Below are positions 24,857 to 32,864 of a DNA stretch of 64,000 bases, in pieces. The DNA comes from Marinococcus luteus_A (lineage in GTDB: Bacteria; Bacillota; Bacilli; Bacillales; Marinococcaceae). The notes below the pieces were generated by a model that did no database searches, was not told where the DNA came from, and was given only the letters and a program-made list of their open reading frames with translations. Position numbers and translations under genes: made by a program. The stretch is from NCBI RefSeq assembly GCF_034497705.1, contig NZ_JAXRUV010000001.1:434001-498000 (forward strand), read 5' to 3'. Every line of letters starts with the position of its first letter. Position 1 is the stretch's first letter.

Positions 24857-26085
24857 CACGCGATACGATGGAACAAAAGCAGCTGCAGCAGGCCGAGCGC
24901 CGGATTGCGCCGCAGCTTGAAGCAATTGCGGAACGCGAGCTTGTGAACCAGCAGCGGGTGCTCGATATTTTCCGCACGCACAACGTGTCGGCGTTTCATT
25001 TTCAGCACTCGACCGGTTACGGCTATGACGATACCGGGCGTGAGGTGCTTGACCGGGTGTATGCCGATGTGTTCGGCACCGAAGCAGCTATGGTGCGCCA
25101 GCAGTTTATTTCCGGCACGCATGCGATCAGCACGGCACTGTTTGCGGCGCTCCGTCCGGGCGGACGGCTTTTGTATGCGACTGGCACGCCGTACGACACG
25201 CTGAACACGGTGATCGGCCTCGACGGCAGCGAAGCAGGGACGATGAACGAATGGGGCATCGGCTGTGACGTGGTGCCGCTCACCGGCGGCCGGGTGGACA
25301 TGGGCGCCGTGCACGAGGCGGTGACGCCGGACACGCAGGTGATTGCGTTTCAGCGCTCGCGCGGCTATGACGATCGTCCGTCGATCGGCCTGGAGGAAAT
25401 GAAGGAGTACATGGCAGAGCTTAAAGCGGCGTACCCTGACGTTGTGCTGTTTGTAGACAACTGCTACGGCGAGTTTGTGGAAACGACCGAGCCGGGCCAT
25501 ATCGGCGCGGATCTGATGGCAGGGTCTCTCATTAAAAACCCGGGCGGCGGGATTACCCGTACCGGCGGCTACATTGCCGGTAGAAGCGACTTGATTGAAA
25601 GGGCGGGCGCAAGCTTTGCCGCGCCCGGCATTGGCCTTGAAGGCGGCGCGACGCTCGGCATGCTCCAGGAAATGTTTCAGGGGCTGTTTCTCGCGCCGCA
25701 CGTCGTAGCGGAGGCCCACAAGGGAGCGGTGCTGACCGCAGCGCTGATGGAGGACGCCGGCCTGCAGGCGTCACCGGCCTCCGGGGAGGAGCGGACCGAT
25801 TTGATCCAGTCCGTGCAGTTTGGGGACCGGGAGAAAATGATCCGGTTTTGCCAGGCGGTTCAGCAGTATTCCCCGGTCGACTCCGGGGTAACGCCGCAGC
25901 CGAGCGCCATGCCCGGCTACAGCGATGAAGTGATCATGGCTGCCGGAGCCTTTATTCAGGGCTCGAGTATCGAGCTTTCCGCTGACGGCCCGATCCGGCC
26001 GCCGTATACGGCCTTCGTTCAGGGCGGATTAACGTATACGCACGTGAAAATTGCCGTAAGCGAAGCGTTAAAAGCGATACAATAA
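24853..26085 (+). CDS. ynbB: PLP-dependent aminotransferase-fold protein YnbB (methionine gamma-lyase/aluminium resistance family)
   Basis: A 410-residue fold-type I PLP protein. The cofactor Lys lies in GSLIKNPGGGITRTGGY (about residue 232), with upstream VLFVDNCYGEFVE contributing the Asp that pairs with the pyridine nitrogen. The family is annotated as methionine gamma-lyase-like or aluminium resistance protein, and its physiological reaction is not firmly known. It starts within the last codons of hflX (ATGA overlap at 24853), so translation is coupled. A terminator follows at 26096. Confidence 0.9.
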   Translation: MTRDTMEQKQLQQAERRIAPQLEAIAERELVNQQRVLDIFRTHNVSAFHFQHSTGYGYDDTGREVLDRVYADVFGTEAAMVRQQFISGTHAISTALFAALRPGGRLLYATGTPYDTLNTVIGLDGSEAGTMNEWGIGCDVVPLTGGRVDMGAVHEAVTPDTQVIAFQRSRGYDDRPSIGLEEMKEYMAELKAAYPDVVLFVDNCYGEFVETTEPGHIGADLMAGSLIKNPGGGITRTGGYIAGRSDLIERAGASFAAPGIGLEGGATLGMLQEMFQGLFLAPHVVAEAHKGAVLTAALMEDAGLQASPASGEERTDLIQSVQFGDREKMIRFCQAVQQYSPVDSGVTPQPSAMPGYSDEVIMAAGAFIQGSSIELSADGPIRPPYTAFVQGGLTYTHVKIAVSEALKAIQ

Positions 26086-26095
26086 CGATAGAAGG

Positions 26096-26125
26096 ACAGG
26101 CTCTCCGTGAGAGGGCCTGTTTTTT
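26096..26125 (+). terminator. Terminator between ynbB and glnR
   Basis: Stem ACAGGCTCTC / GAGAGGGCCTGT with a 3-base loop and T6. It separates the hflX-ynbB unit from glnRA. Confidence 0.92.
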
Positions 26126-26187
26126 CTGTACATTTGCCGGAAAATAGGCGAAAATATAAAAGATACAATAAGTTCTGAAAATTTTGA

Positions 26188-26238
26188 TGTAAAAATAGCT
26201 TACATGAACTTGACGGAAAAGCTTACATCATGTAGGAT
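26188..26238 (+). promoter_or_regulatory. glnRA promoter with two GlnR/TnrA boxes
   Basis: Box 1, TGTAAAAATAGCTTACA (26188-26204), is a full match to TGTNA-N7-TNACA. Box 2, TGACGGAAAAGCTTACA (26211-26227), matches on its right half. The -35 TTGACG (26210-26215) and -10 TAGGAT (26233-26238), 17 bp apart, overlap or flank box 2. This is the B. subtilis arrangement, in which GlnR with feedback-inhibited glutamine synthetase represses the operon. Confidence 0.9.
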
Positions 26239-26270
26239 ATACTTAGTTTCAATGAAAGGGGGCGTAACGC

Positions 26271-26666
26271 ATGAATGATCATGTACGCCGAAATACCCCT
26301 TTATTTCCGATTGGTATCGTCCAGAAACTGACGGAACTCACCCCAAGGCAGATTCGTTACTACGAAGAGCACGGCCTGGTGTTTCCGACACGGACTGAAG
26401 GCAACCAGCGGTTGTTTTCCTTCCGCGACGTGGACCGTCTGCTTGAAATCAAAGCGATGATGGAGCGGGGCGTAAACCTTTCAGGCATCAAGGAAATCTA
26501 TGAGTTAAAAACGTATTCAGAGGAACCGAAGCAGCCCTCAGCACCTAGAAATCACGATATGACCGACCGTGAACTGCGCAAGCACCTCCGCAAGGAAGTG
26601 ATGATGGCAGGCAAATACTCACGGCCGTCCATGATTCAGGGACAGCTGTCGCGGTTTTTCGACTAA
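26271..26666 (+). CDS. glnR: Glutamine synthetase repressor GlnR
   Basis: A 131-residue MerR-family repressor of nitrogen assimilation genes. The N-terminal winged helix-turn-helix includes TPRQIRYYEEHGLV and the wing EGNQRLFSFRDVDRL. The C-terminal tail (about residues 85-131), which senses glutamine synthetase, ends with RPSMIQGQLSRFF, in good agreement with known GlnR tails. RBS AAAGGGGG is 7 bases before ATG 26271. Two GlnR boxes upstream show autoregulation, and glnA follows after 88 bases without a terminator. Confidence 0.96.
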   Translation: MNDHVRRNTPLFPIGIVQKLTELTPRQIRYYEEHGLVFPTRTEGNQRLFSFRDVDRLLEIKAMMERGVNLSGIKEIYELKTYSEEPKQPSAPRNHDMTDRELRKHLRKEVMMAGKYSRPSMIQGQLSRFFD

Positions 26667-26754
26667 CAGCAGGATTAACTTTTTCCCGGCTGCGGCCGGG
26701 GGAAAGATATAATAATTCACTATTCTAGTTTTTTAGAGAGGAGTCACAATTAAC

Positions 26755-28101
26755 ATGGCAAACACGAGAAAAGACATTTTAAAGTTTGCAGAAGAGGAAA
26801 ACGTTAAGTTTATCCGTCTTCAGTTTACTGACTTGCAAGGAATTATTAAAAACGTAGAGATTCCGGTGGACCAGCTTGATAAAGCCCTGGACAACCTGAT
26901 GATGTTCGACGGTTCTTCCATCGAAGGTTTTGTTCGTATTGAAGAATCCGACATGTACCTCTTTCCGGATCTTGATACCTGGATCGTCTTCCCATGGACC
27001 CCGGAAAAAGGCAAAGTCGCACGTTTAATTTGTGACATATATGAGCCGGGCAAGCCTGGTGAAGATCCAACACCATTTGCGGGTGACCCGCGCGGTATTT
27101 TGAAGCGTGTACTTAAAGACGCAGAGAAATTAGGCTTCAACGCCTTCAATATTGGACCGGAGCCTGAATTCTTCCTTTTCAAAAACGATGAAAAAGGCGA
27201 GCCGACCACAACCCTGAACGACAAAGGCGGTTACTTTGACCTTGCGCCGACAGACCTCGGTGAAAACTGCCGCCGCGACATCGTGCTTGAGCTTGAAGAC
27301 ATGGGATTTGAAATCGAAGCTTCCCACCACGAAGTGGCGCCGGGACAGCACGAAATCGACTTCAAATACGCAGACGCTGTAACGGCGTGCGACAACATTC
27401 AGACGTTTAAGCTCGTTGTTAAAACAATCGCGCGTAAGCACGGCCTGCACGCCACCTTTATGCCGAAGCCATTGTTCGGTGTGAACGGCTCCGGTATGCA
27501 CTGCAACATGTCCCTGTTCAAAGGCAAAGAGAACGCGTTTTACGACAAGAAGACCGATTCTCAGCTGAGCACAACAGCCATGCAGTTCTTAGCAGGTACA
27601 CTCGAGCACGCGAAGGCGTTCACGGCGCTCACAAACCCAATCATCAACTCCTACAAGCGTCTTGTGCCAGGCTACGAAGCACCAGTATACGTTGCATGGT
27701 CCCTGCGTAACCGCAGCCCGCTCGTACGTATTCCGTCCTCCCGTGGCATGAGCACGCGTATCGAAACGCGCAGTCCGGATCCATCTGCGAACCCGTACCT
27801 TGCTATCGCAGCAATGCTTGCAGCTGGCCTGGACGGCATCAAGCGGAAGCTCGACGCTCCAGAGCCGACAGACCGCAACATCTACGTGATGGAAAAAGCA
27901 GAACGCGAAGAACTCGGCATCGAGGACCTTCCAGCGGACTTGAACGAAGCGCTTCAGCACCTGCTGAACGACGAAGTTCTCGTTAACGCCATCGGCCCTC
28001 ACGCCATCGAGCACTTCGCCGAAGCAAAAGAAATCGAGTGGGACATGTTCCGCAGCCAGGTTCACCCTTGGGAACGCGAACAGTATCTCTCCACGTATTA
28101 A
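26755..28101 (+). CDS. glnA: Glutamine synthetase, type I-alpha
   Basis: A 448-residue dodecameric enzyme making glutamine from glutamate, ammonia and ATP. Beta-grasp domain N-terminal (FMRLQFTD-like KFIRLQFTDLQG), active-site motifs MFDGSSIEGF, PEPEFFLF, the Glu/His metal-ligand segment HHEVAPGQHEIDF and NRSPLVRIP. There is no adenylylation-loop insertion, as expected for the Gram-positive I-alpha class that is regulated by feedback and by GlnR binding. Codon use is strongly biased as in highly expressed genes. It is co-transcribed with glnR and followed by a strong terminator. Confidence 0.98.
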   Translation: MANTRKDILKFAEEENVKFIRLQFTDLQGIIKNVEIPVDQLDKALDNLMMFDGSSIEGFVRIEESDMYLFPDLDTWIVFPWTPEKGKVARLICDIYEPGKPGEDPTPFAGDPRGILKRVLKDAEKLGFNAFNIGPEPEFFLFKNDEKGEPTTTLNDKGGYFDLAPTDLGENCRRDIVLELEDMGFEIEASHHEVAPGQHEIDFKYADAVTACDNIQTFKLVVKTIARKHGLHATFMPKPLFGVNGSGMHCNMSLFKGKENAFYDKKTDSQLSTTAMQFLAGTLEHAKAFTALTNPIINSYKRLVPGYEAPVYVAWSLRNRSPLVRIPSSRGMSTRIETRSPDPSANPYLAIAAMLAAGLDGIKRKLDAPEPTDRNIYVMEKAEREELGIEDLPADLNEALQHLLNDEVLVNAIGPHAIEHFAEAKEIEWDMFRSQVHPWEREQYLSTY

Positions 28102-28108
28102 TCATCAG

Positions 28109-28145
28109 AAGTCCTGCAACTATAGGGTTGCGGGGCTTTTTTTTG
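28109..28145 (+). terminator. glnA terminator
   Basis: Stem AGTCCTGCAAC / GTTGCGGGGCT with a 6-base loop and T8. It is the last chromosomal feature before the prophage. Confidence 0.95.
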
Positions 28146-28169
28146 TTTTATGATGGAACATGACAAAAC

Positions 28170-28206
28170 GCCTTTTTAGGGGCGCGCCCCTAATTCGCCC
28201 CTAATT
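28170..28206. repeat. Tandem 11-bp repeat and palindrome at the prophage edge, candidate attL
   Basis: CGCCCCTAATT occurs twice head to tail (28185-28195 and 28196-28206), overlapping the palindrome AGGGGCGCGCCCCT (28178-28191) and the last codon of the integrase. It lies 25 bases past the glnA terminator. Tyrosine integrases usually act on sites next to their own gene, so this is the likely left attachment region. The exact core cannot be defined without attR, which lies outside the window. Confidence 0.5.
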
Positions 28207-29338
28207 ACAAAGAATCTACATCAAAAATACGTTTGGTGGAGGCTTCATATTTTTCCATGGAGTCTTTTTCTAATGTCTCGGAGACGTGCGCATACACATT
28301 CGAAGTGATCTCCAAACTGCCGTGACCCAAACGTTCCTGCAACACCTTCATACTGGTGCCGGCTTCTAAATGAAGCACCGCATGGGTATGTCGAAGACTA
28401 TGGATTGGTAAAGGCTCGATCTCCAATTGTTCACAAGCGTGCCTCATGGTATTAAACGTGGTGGAGTTGGGGAGGTAATTACCATCTTTGGTCGAAAAAA
28501 CTAGATTCAATTCTGTTAAATACAACTCATCGTAAAGAAGTTTATTTTGGTTCTGCATGTTGTAAAGATTCAGCAATTCTTTTTTGAGACTATCACTGAA
28601 TCGGATCGTGCGGTTTTTTCGGTTCTTGGTCGGACCAATGGATTTCGTGCGGACGATAAATGATTTGTTAATTTGAATGGTCTGCTTGTTTAGGTCCACG
28701 TCGTCCCATGTAAGAGCTAATGCTTCACCTTTTCGCATCCCGGTTTCTAATAAGGCCTTGAAGAAAAAGTATTGTTCCAGGCTGCGTCGCTTAATAATTT
28801 GAAGGAAGGGAGCAATCATATCCGAGGGGAGGTACTGAATTTTTTCATTCGGTACTTTTTTTGGCAGACGAACTTCAGCACATGGATTATGTGATACCCG
28901 GCGGTTATGCGTAGCTTGTTTCATGGCTCCATGCATCAGGATGTGCGTGTTCCGAATGGTAGAGCGGGAATATCCTTGGTCCTGTAGATAGTTAATAAAT
29001 TGCTGATATTGTTCAGGTGTCAACTGGCGAAGCGTGACATCTTGAAAAAAAGGCAGCACACGCTTGATCGCATCCTCGTCAGCTGCGTAAGTGTTGATAG
29101 ACACATGCTTTTTGCGATAGGTTTTCATGTAATGCTGTAGCCATTGTTTGAGAGGGAGATCTTTCATTTCTTCATCACTACGCGGCAGTTGTTCTAATTC
29201 TACACGATGTGCAGCGCTAATGGCTTCTTGCTTGGTGCGAAAGCCACGTTGGGTTTTTTCGCGTTGCTTATGAGTAAGAGGGTCAGTGTAGCGGATTCGA
29301 TATTCCCAGGTCCCATAGCGTTTACGGTATTTAATCAT
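28205..29338 (-). CDS. int: Prophage tyrosine integrase
   Basis: A 377-residue phage integrase that recombines attP with attB. It has an N-terminal arm-binding AP2-like domain (WEYRIRYTDPLTHKQREKTQRGF), a SAM-like core-binding domain (about 65-145) and a catalytic domain. The latter shows Arg in ETGMRKGEALALTWDDV, the His-x-x-Arg-His box HSLRHTHA, the second His in LGHGSLEI and the nucleophile Tyr in SNVYAHV. ATG 29338 has AAGGAGCG 8 bases before it and is preferred to ATG 29389. It is the outermost prophage gene, facing glnA. Confidence 0.95.
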   Translation of the reverse strand: MIKYRKRYGTWEYRIRYTDPLTHKQREKTQRGFRTKQEAISAAHRVELEQLPRSDEEMKDLPLKQWLQHYMKTYRKKHVSINTYAADEDAIKRVLPFFQDVTLRQLTPEQYQQFINYLQDQGYSRSTIRNTHILMHGAMKQATHNRRVSHNPCAEVRLPKKVPNEKIQYLPSDMIAPFLQIIKRRSLEQYFFFKALLETGMRKGEALALTWDDVDLNKQTIQINKSFIVRTKSIGPTKNRKNRTIRFSDSLKKELLNLYNMQNQNKLLYDELYLTELNLVFSTKDGNYLPNSTTFNTMRHACEQLEIEPLPIHSLRHTHAVLHLEAGTSMKVLQERLGHGSLEITSNVYAHVSETLEKDSMEKYEASTKRIFDVDSL

Positions 29339-29448
29339 ATGATCGCGCTCCTTGAATAGTAATAGTAGATTATCGTCAGTTTGATTCATATACTCATATG
29401 AGCTTTTAAAAACTAATTTTGATACTTAGATAATTTAAATTATTATTT

Positions 29449-29916
29449 TTAAAGTGCCCTCACATTTAACAATTCCCTTTCTCGAATCCAAATTTTTCTC
29501 ATCCGTTCTCGTACTACTTCCACAGGGACCACAAATTCCTCTGATAGCTTATATAACACTCCAGGATCTTGAAGATCGTATTCAAAAATCATATAGGCTG
29601 GTAAGCAGAAGTATAGGCTGAAATGGTTCGCTTTTTCCTCAATGTACTGCTTAAAGGAGGGAGAGAGGGCCCACTGTTCATCAGTATCCCAGCGTACATG
29701 AGCCAGTTCATGCGCGAATGCTAAGCGAATCTTCTTCGGGCAGTCCGATGCGAGGAAAATTGTTCGGTCCATGGAAGCGTCGAAAGGAGCGTTGTACTCT
29801 ACCTCAATATTTAATTCTTCAGCAATTCTTGTTTCATGAATATCCGCTGCATTAACATGGTTCAATCCTTGATGTAATTTTTCTACATAATCTTCTAAAT
29901 AGGTCAGTGAGTACAT
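29449..29916 (-). CDS. immA: ImmA/IrrE family metallopeptidase
   Basis: A 155-residue zinc peptidase. The HExxH motif is in LAFAHELAHVRWD (about residues 70-77), with a downstream Glu in EEKANHFSLYF as the likely third ligand. In ICEBs1 and related phages ImmA cleaves the CI-like repressor after DNA damage and so triggers induction; here the repressor gene is two genes upstream, so the same role is likely. RBS CAGGAGG precedes ATG 29916. A LexA-like site lies 18 bases upstream of the start. Confidence 0.88.
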   Translation of the reverse strand: MYSLTYLEDYVEKLHQGLNHVNAADIHETRIAEELNIEVEYNAPFDASMDRTIFLASDCPKKIRLAFAHELAHVRWDTDEQWALSPSFKQYIEEKANHFSLYFCLPAYMIFEYDLQDPGVLYKLSEEFVVPVEVVRERMRKIWIRERELLNVRAL

Positions 29917-29933
29917 ATAATCCTCCTGTGATA

Positions 29934-29947
29934 GGAACGTATGTTCT
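29934..29947 (-). promoter_or_regulatory. LexA-like box upstream of immA
   Basis: GGAACGTATGTTCT agrees with the Bacillus LexA consensus CGAACRNRYGTTYC except at both outer positions; the GAAC-N4-GTTC core is complete. It would tie immA and int to the SOS response. Binding is inferred. Confidence 0.45.
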
Positions 29948-29996
29948 TTTAACTTTATAAGAAAAGCCCTGGAAAAGGGCTGAAGTTTTAATAAAG

Positions 29997-30839
29997 CTAT
30001 CTTGAAAAGTCCGGATGTTCCCAGTAGCTATCTGCTACCCCTGGCAAGTTATCATAATCAAAATTGTCATAATTAATTTGGTTGATCGTTTCTTTATTGA
30101 AGTCGTAAGTGGTAGCTTTACCTTGGCTTTCTTCTCCATATTCATCTGTAAATGTAGTCTCTGCTTCAAAATAAATAGAGCTTATATTCGTTTTTTTGAA
30201 GTCTTCAAGCATGTTCGTTACGTTCATGTGGGAGTTTTTTAAAATCATGTTTTTGGTAAAATTGTCGCCAAGTTCATAATAAACATTTACGTGATTAGTG
30301 TCTTCATAAAATTCTACATTGATAACTTCGACTTCTCGTTCAGCAATATTTTGAGCTGTATTTTTCAAATTATTCTTTTCTTCTTTCTCTTTAGCAGCTT
30401 GCTCTTCAGCTTCCTCTTGCTCTTTAGCTTCCTGTTCTTCTCGTTCCTTTTCTTCTTCAGCTTTTTGTTTTTCTTCTTTCTCTTTAGCAGCTTGCTCTTC
30501 AGCTTCCTCTTGCTCTTTAGCTTCCTGTTCTTCTCGTTCCTTTTCTTCTTCAGCTTTTTGTTTTTCTTCTTTCTCTTTAGTGGCTTGCTCTTCAGCTTCC
30601 TGGGCTTTACGTTCTTCCTCTTCCTGTTGAGCTTCTTCTTCAGCCTCGACTTCTTCAGCCTCGATAGCCTCTTGCTCGCTGACGTTTTCCTCTGAAGTAG
30701 TCGAGGTATCCTCCCCTAGAATAGCACCGACGATGCCTATAAAAAGAAAGAAATAAAATAAAGAGGCGACAATAGCTTTCCACTTACTACCTGAACGAAA
30801 CCCCAAGACATGTCGATACCACTTCTTTTTTTCTTGCAT
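29997..30839 (-). CDS. Prophage membrane protein with charged coiled-coil repeats
   Basis: A 280-residue protein. A short basic N-terminus is followed by one membrane helix (about 20-42, KAIVASLFYFFLFIGIVGAI). Then come some 120 residues of almost only Glu, Lys, Gln and Ala that form a coiled coil of 31-residue repeats, and a C-terminal soluble domain (about 165-280) with mixed beta pattern (VEVINVEFYEDTNHVNVYYEL). ATG 30839 has GGGGGAG 5 bases before it. Its place between immA and the repressor means it is expressed in the lysogen, which suits a superinfection-exclusion or host-conversion role; that is inference only. Confidence 0.7.
   Translation of the reverse strand: MQEKKKWYRHVLGFRSGSKWKAIVASLFYFFLFIGIVGAILGEDTSTTSEENVSEQEAIEAEEVEAEEEAQQEEEERKAQEAEEQATKEKEEKQKAEEEKEREEQEAKEQEEAEEQAAKEKEEKQKAEEEKEREEQEAKEQEEAEEQAAKEKEEKNNLKNTAQNIAEREVEVINVEFYEDTNHVNVYYELGDNFTKNMILKNSHMNVTNMLEDFKKTNISSIYFEAETTFTDEYGEESQGKATTYDFNKETINQINYDNFDYDNLPGVADSYWEHPDFSR
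30378..30602. repeat. 93-bp tandem repeat inside the membrane protein gene
   Basis: Units begin at 30378, 30471 and 30564, each 93 bp apart. The first two are almost identical and the third is partial. They encode the 31-residue coiled-coil repeats, so copy-number changes would stay in frame. Confidence 0.9.
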
Positions 30840-30898
30840 AAAAATCTCCCCCTGGATTTTTAGTTTATGCAAATATATTTAAAAATAAAGTGGAAAAG

Positions 30899-31297
30899 TT
30901 ATTCTTCTTTTTGTTTATCTCTCTTTTTTCTGTTTTGTTCAGCTTTAAATTTCATCCATTCTAGGAGTTCATCGACCTCTTCATCTGAGTAATCTTTTAA
31001 CTGCTCCTGCATCTCGCGAAACTTTACTTCTTTGACCCCTTCGTAAAGATTATGTTTTTCATTAAACTCTTCGTCTTTAGAAAGACTAGGAGTGTCAGAC
31101 CTTCCTAATAAATAATCAGTAGTAACTTCATAAAAATCAGCTAACGAGGCAAGAGTTTCAGAATCAGGTTCTCTCCTACCAGATTCATAACCTGATAAGG
31201 TGTTTGCTTTAATACCTATTTTAGAAGCTACAAATTTTTGTGCTAAACCTCTGCTTTGTCTAATATATTGCAACCTTTTTGATAAGATTGTAGTCAT
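30899..31297 (-). CDS. CI-like phage repressor (XRE family)
   Basis: A 132-residue DNA-binding repressor that maintains lysogeny. The helix-turn-helix domain (about residues 5-62) reads LSKRLQYIRQSRGLAQKFVASKIGIKANTLSGYESGRREPD, cut here by nothing unusual, and ends with FYEVTTDYLLGRSD, a standard XRE ending. An acidic linker and a helical C-terminal part of about 60 residues follow. There is no LexA-type autoprotease domain, which fits inactivation by ImmA. ATG 31297 has GGAGAG 8 bases before it; ATG 31315 with GAGGTGA is almost as good. It is divergent from the Cro-like gene across a shared operator region. Confidence 0.88.
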   Translation of the reverse strand: MTTILSKRLQYIRQSRGLAQKFVASKIGIKANTLSGYESGRREPDSETLASLADFYEVTTDYLLGRSDTPSLSKDEEFNEKHNLYEGVKEVKFREMQEQLKDYSDEEVDELLEWMKFKAEQNRKKRDKQKEE

Positions 31298-31340
31298 TTT
31301 CAACTCTCCAATCATTACTATCACCTCTATTTTAATATAA

Positions 31341-31440
31341 ATTCTCGTTTCGAAAATAAATAATCGCAAATTGAATACTTTTTAATTGACATTCGCGAAT
31401 CGCGATGATAAATTATATTTAAATAATCGCGAAATGCGAT
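31341..31440. promoter_or_regulatory. Lysogeny switch: operators and divergent promoters
   Basis: Three copies of one imperfect dyad lie between the repressor and Cro-like genes: ATTCTCGTTTCGAAAAT (31341-31357, inverted), ATTCGCGAATCGCGAT (31391-31406) and ATCGCGAAATGCGAT (31426-31440). The rightward promoter is TTGACA (31386-31391) with TAAATT (31409-31414) 17 bp on, so the second operator fills its spacer. A weak leftward promoter for the repressor probably overlaps the first. Confidence 0.8.
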
Positions 31441-31457
31441 ATATAGGAGGTGATAAC

Positions 31458-31715
31458 ATGAACCTTAATGTTGGAGGGAGAGCAAAAGAAATAAGAATAA
31501 GTAAAGGCATAAAACAAAAATTTATAGCGGAAGCAATAGGGTATAAAAATGCTGCTAGTTACGCTGATATAGAGGCAGGGAGAAGAAAACTAGATGCAAA
31601 TAAAATACCTGATTTAGCAAAAGCATTAAATGTCAATGTAGAAGATCTTTTTTTTATAAACAAAAATCGCGAAACGCGAATAAATCATTTGATGAAAGAA
31701 ACGAAATCCCACTAA
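31458..31715 (+). CDS. Cro-like XRE regulator
   Basis: An 85-residue XRE helix-turn-helix protein, the first gene of the rightward early operon. The domain covers residues 8-68, with IRISKGIKQKFIAEAIGYKN as helices 1-3 and LAKALNVNVEDLFF as the usual ending. RBS GGAGGTGA lies 6 bases before ATG 31458; the longer ORF start at 31386 is inside the promoter. Its short C-terminal tail is coded by DNA that contains another copy of the operator (31666-31681). Confidence 0.88.
   Translation: MNLNVGGRAKEIRISKGIKQKFIAEAIGYKNAASYADIEAGRRKLDANKIPDLAKALNVNVEDLFFINKNRETRINHLMKETKSH
31666..31681. promoter_or_regulatory. Distal operator copy inside the cro-like gene
   Basis: ATCGCGAAACGCGAAT has the same dyad as the sites at 31391 and 31426. 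It lies within the last codons of the Cro-like gene, some 230 bases from the main operators. That placement would allow looping or a roadblock. Confidence 0.65.
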
Positions 31716-31793
31716 AAGCCTTCAAAGCATCAATTGAATAAACAGATAGCGCAAGTGCCTTTCATGGACTGAAATTTGCGAAGGAGGATCATC

Positions 31794-32087
31794 ATGCCCG
31801 AGCTCCACCTAGACGATGAACTATTTCAAGAAGCTGTTGAACGTAAAGTAGAAGAAATTCTGGCGCCCTACAAACGAGAAGCCATGTGTGTGAGCCTTAA
31901 TCAATTATCCGAAATGACAAGCTTCTCCCGCAGCCATTTAGAACGCAACATCATTGAAGAACCGGAAGTGAAGCGTTGGCAGCGACAAGTAAATGGACGC
32001 AAGATCTACAAGTACCCGGAAGTCCGTGAAGGCATCTGGGAAGTAATTGAACGAAAAAACATGCGTAACAATGTGAAAGCAATTTAA
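31794..32087 (+). CDS. DUF771 family phage early protein
   Basis: A 97-residue protein. A short acidic N-terminal helix (LHLDDELFQEAVERKVEEIL) is followed by a helix-turn-helix-like part (SLNQLSEMTSFSRSHLERNII) and the ending YPEVREGIWEVIER, the usual pattern of DUF771 proteins found right after cro in bacillus and staphylococcal prophages. RBS GAAGGAGG lies 6 bases before ATG 31794. Probably DNA-binding; its function in phages is not established. Confidence 0.8.
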   Translation: MPELHLDDELFQEAVERKVEEILAPYKREAMCVSLNQLSEMTSFSRSHLERNIIEEPEVKRWQRQVNGRKIYKYPEVREGIWEVIERKNMRNNVKAI

Positions 32088-32184
32088 GGAAATGGGGGAT
32101 TTTAAATTTGTTTTTAAGTAGAGAATTCAATGTCTTATTTCTAATATACAAAATCCTTGATACTACCAAAAGGAGGAGAACAAG

Positions 32185-32775
32185 ATGAACACACTCTATA
32201 GCGAAAACGACATAAGAAGCATGCTCAAAGAGGCAAGAGAGAGCGCGAGTATGTATCAAAGTACGCTGGCCGACGCTCTGTACAACGAGACGAAAATGGG
32301 TATCTGTGATCAATCTTATATATCAGCGGTTGAACGTGGGGCGAAGCCATTGCCGAATGTGCAGTTGCTGTGCGCTTGGGCACGGGCAACCAAGGACTTT
32401 GAATTGTTAGAAATTATTTCGTACCGATGGAACTTATCACCAGTTGCGATGCCCCCGATCCGAAGAGAATATAATAGCCGGTTTAGCAATACGCTTCTGA
32501 ACATGCAGGAGCAAATTCAAGAAGCTGCAACAGATATTCACATCTTGGAACGAGTTTATAACAATCATCTTCCAGGGGGAGAGTTTGAAGCCAATACAGA
32601 TTTTGTACGAGCGCTAGGAAGTTTAGTGGATTTAATACCAGCGGTACACAGTGTGCTTTACGCCGCTTCAAGGGATTTGGGTTATGACATTCAAGAAGTG
32701 CAGGAGCTTTGGACGAAGCAACAGCGTGTCTCGAACAGGCTGCAGATAAAGTCACAAAGAGAAGGCGTATTATGA
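32185..32775 (+). CDS. Phage regulatory protein with N-terminal XRE-like domain
   Basis: A 196-residue protein. Residues 8-75 look like a diverged helix-turn-helix (MLKEARESASMYQSTLADAL, then DQSYISAVERGAKPLPNVQL). The remainder is helical and without known domain. RBS AAGGAGGAG precedes ATG 32185. Such proteins occupy the place of the CII or antirepressor gene in many low-GC siphoviruses. Its last codon overlaps the start of a small membrane peptide gene. Confidence 0.65.
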   Translation: MNTLYSENDIRSMLKEARESASMYQSTLADALYNETKMGICDQSYISAVERGAKPLPNVQLLCAWARATKDFELLEIISYRWNLSPVAMPPIRREYNSRFSNTLLNMQEQIQEAATDIHILERVYNNHLPGGEFEANTDFVRALGSLVDLIPAVHSVLYAASRDLGYDIQEVQELWTKQQRVSNRLQIKSQREGVL

Positions 32776-32864
32776 GAGCCTTGATGCGAAAAATAACTAG
32801 CGAGGCTCACATGATAACTTATTTAGCGGTAATGGCGGTGGGATTCATTATGTATGCAGCATAA
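32772..32864 (+). CDS. 30-residue membrane peptide coupled to the preceding gene
   Basis: ATG 32772 overlaps the stop codon of the preceding gene (ATGA). The peptide has a basic start (RALMRKITSEAH) and one short hydrophobic helix (MITYLAVMAVGFIMYAA). Small one-helix peptides are common in phage early regions. Coding status rests on the coupling and the composition. Confidence 0.45.
   Translation: MRALMRKITSEAHMITYLAVMAVGFIMYAA

Noticed and set aside
30378..30602. CRISPR array
   Set aside because: Repeats follow one another without spacers and are in-frame coding repeats.
30291..30695. Long plus-strand ORF of Phe, Leu and Ser
   Set aside because: It is the antisense shadow of the Glu/Lys repeat region of the membrane protein gene.
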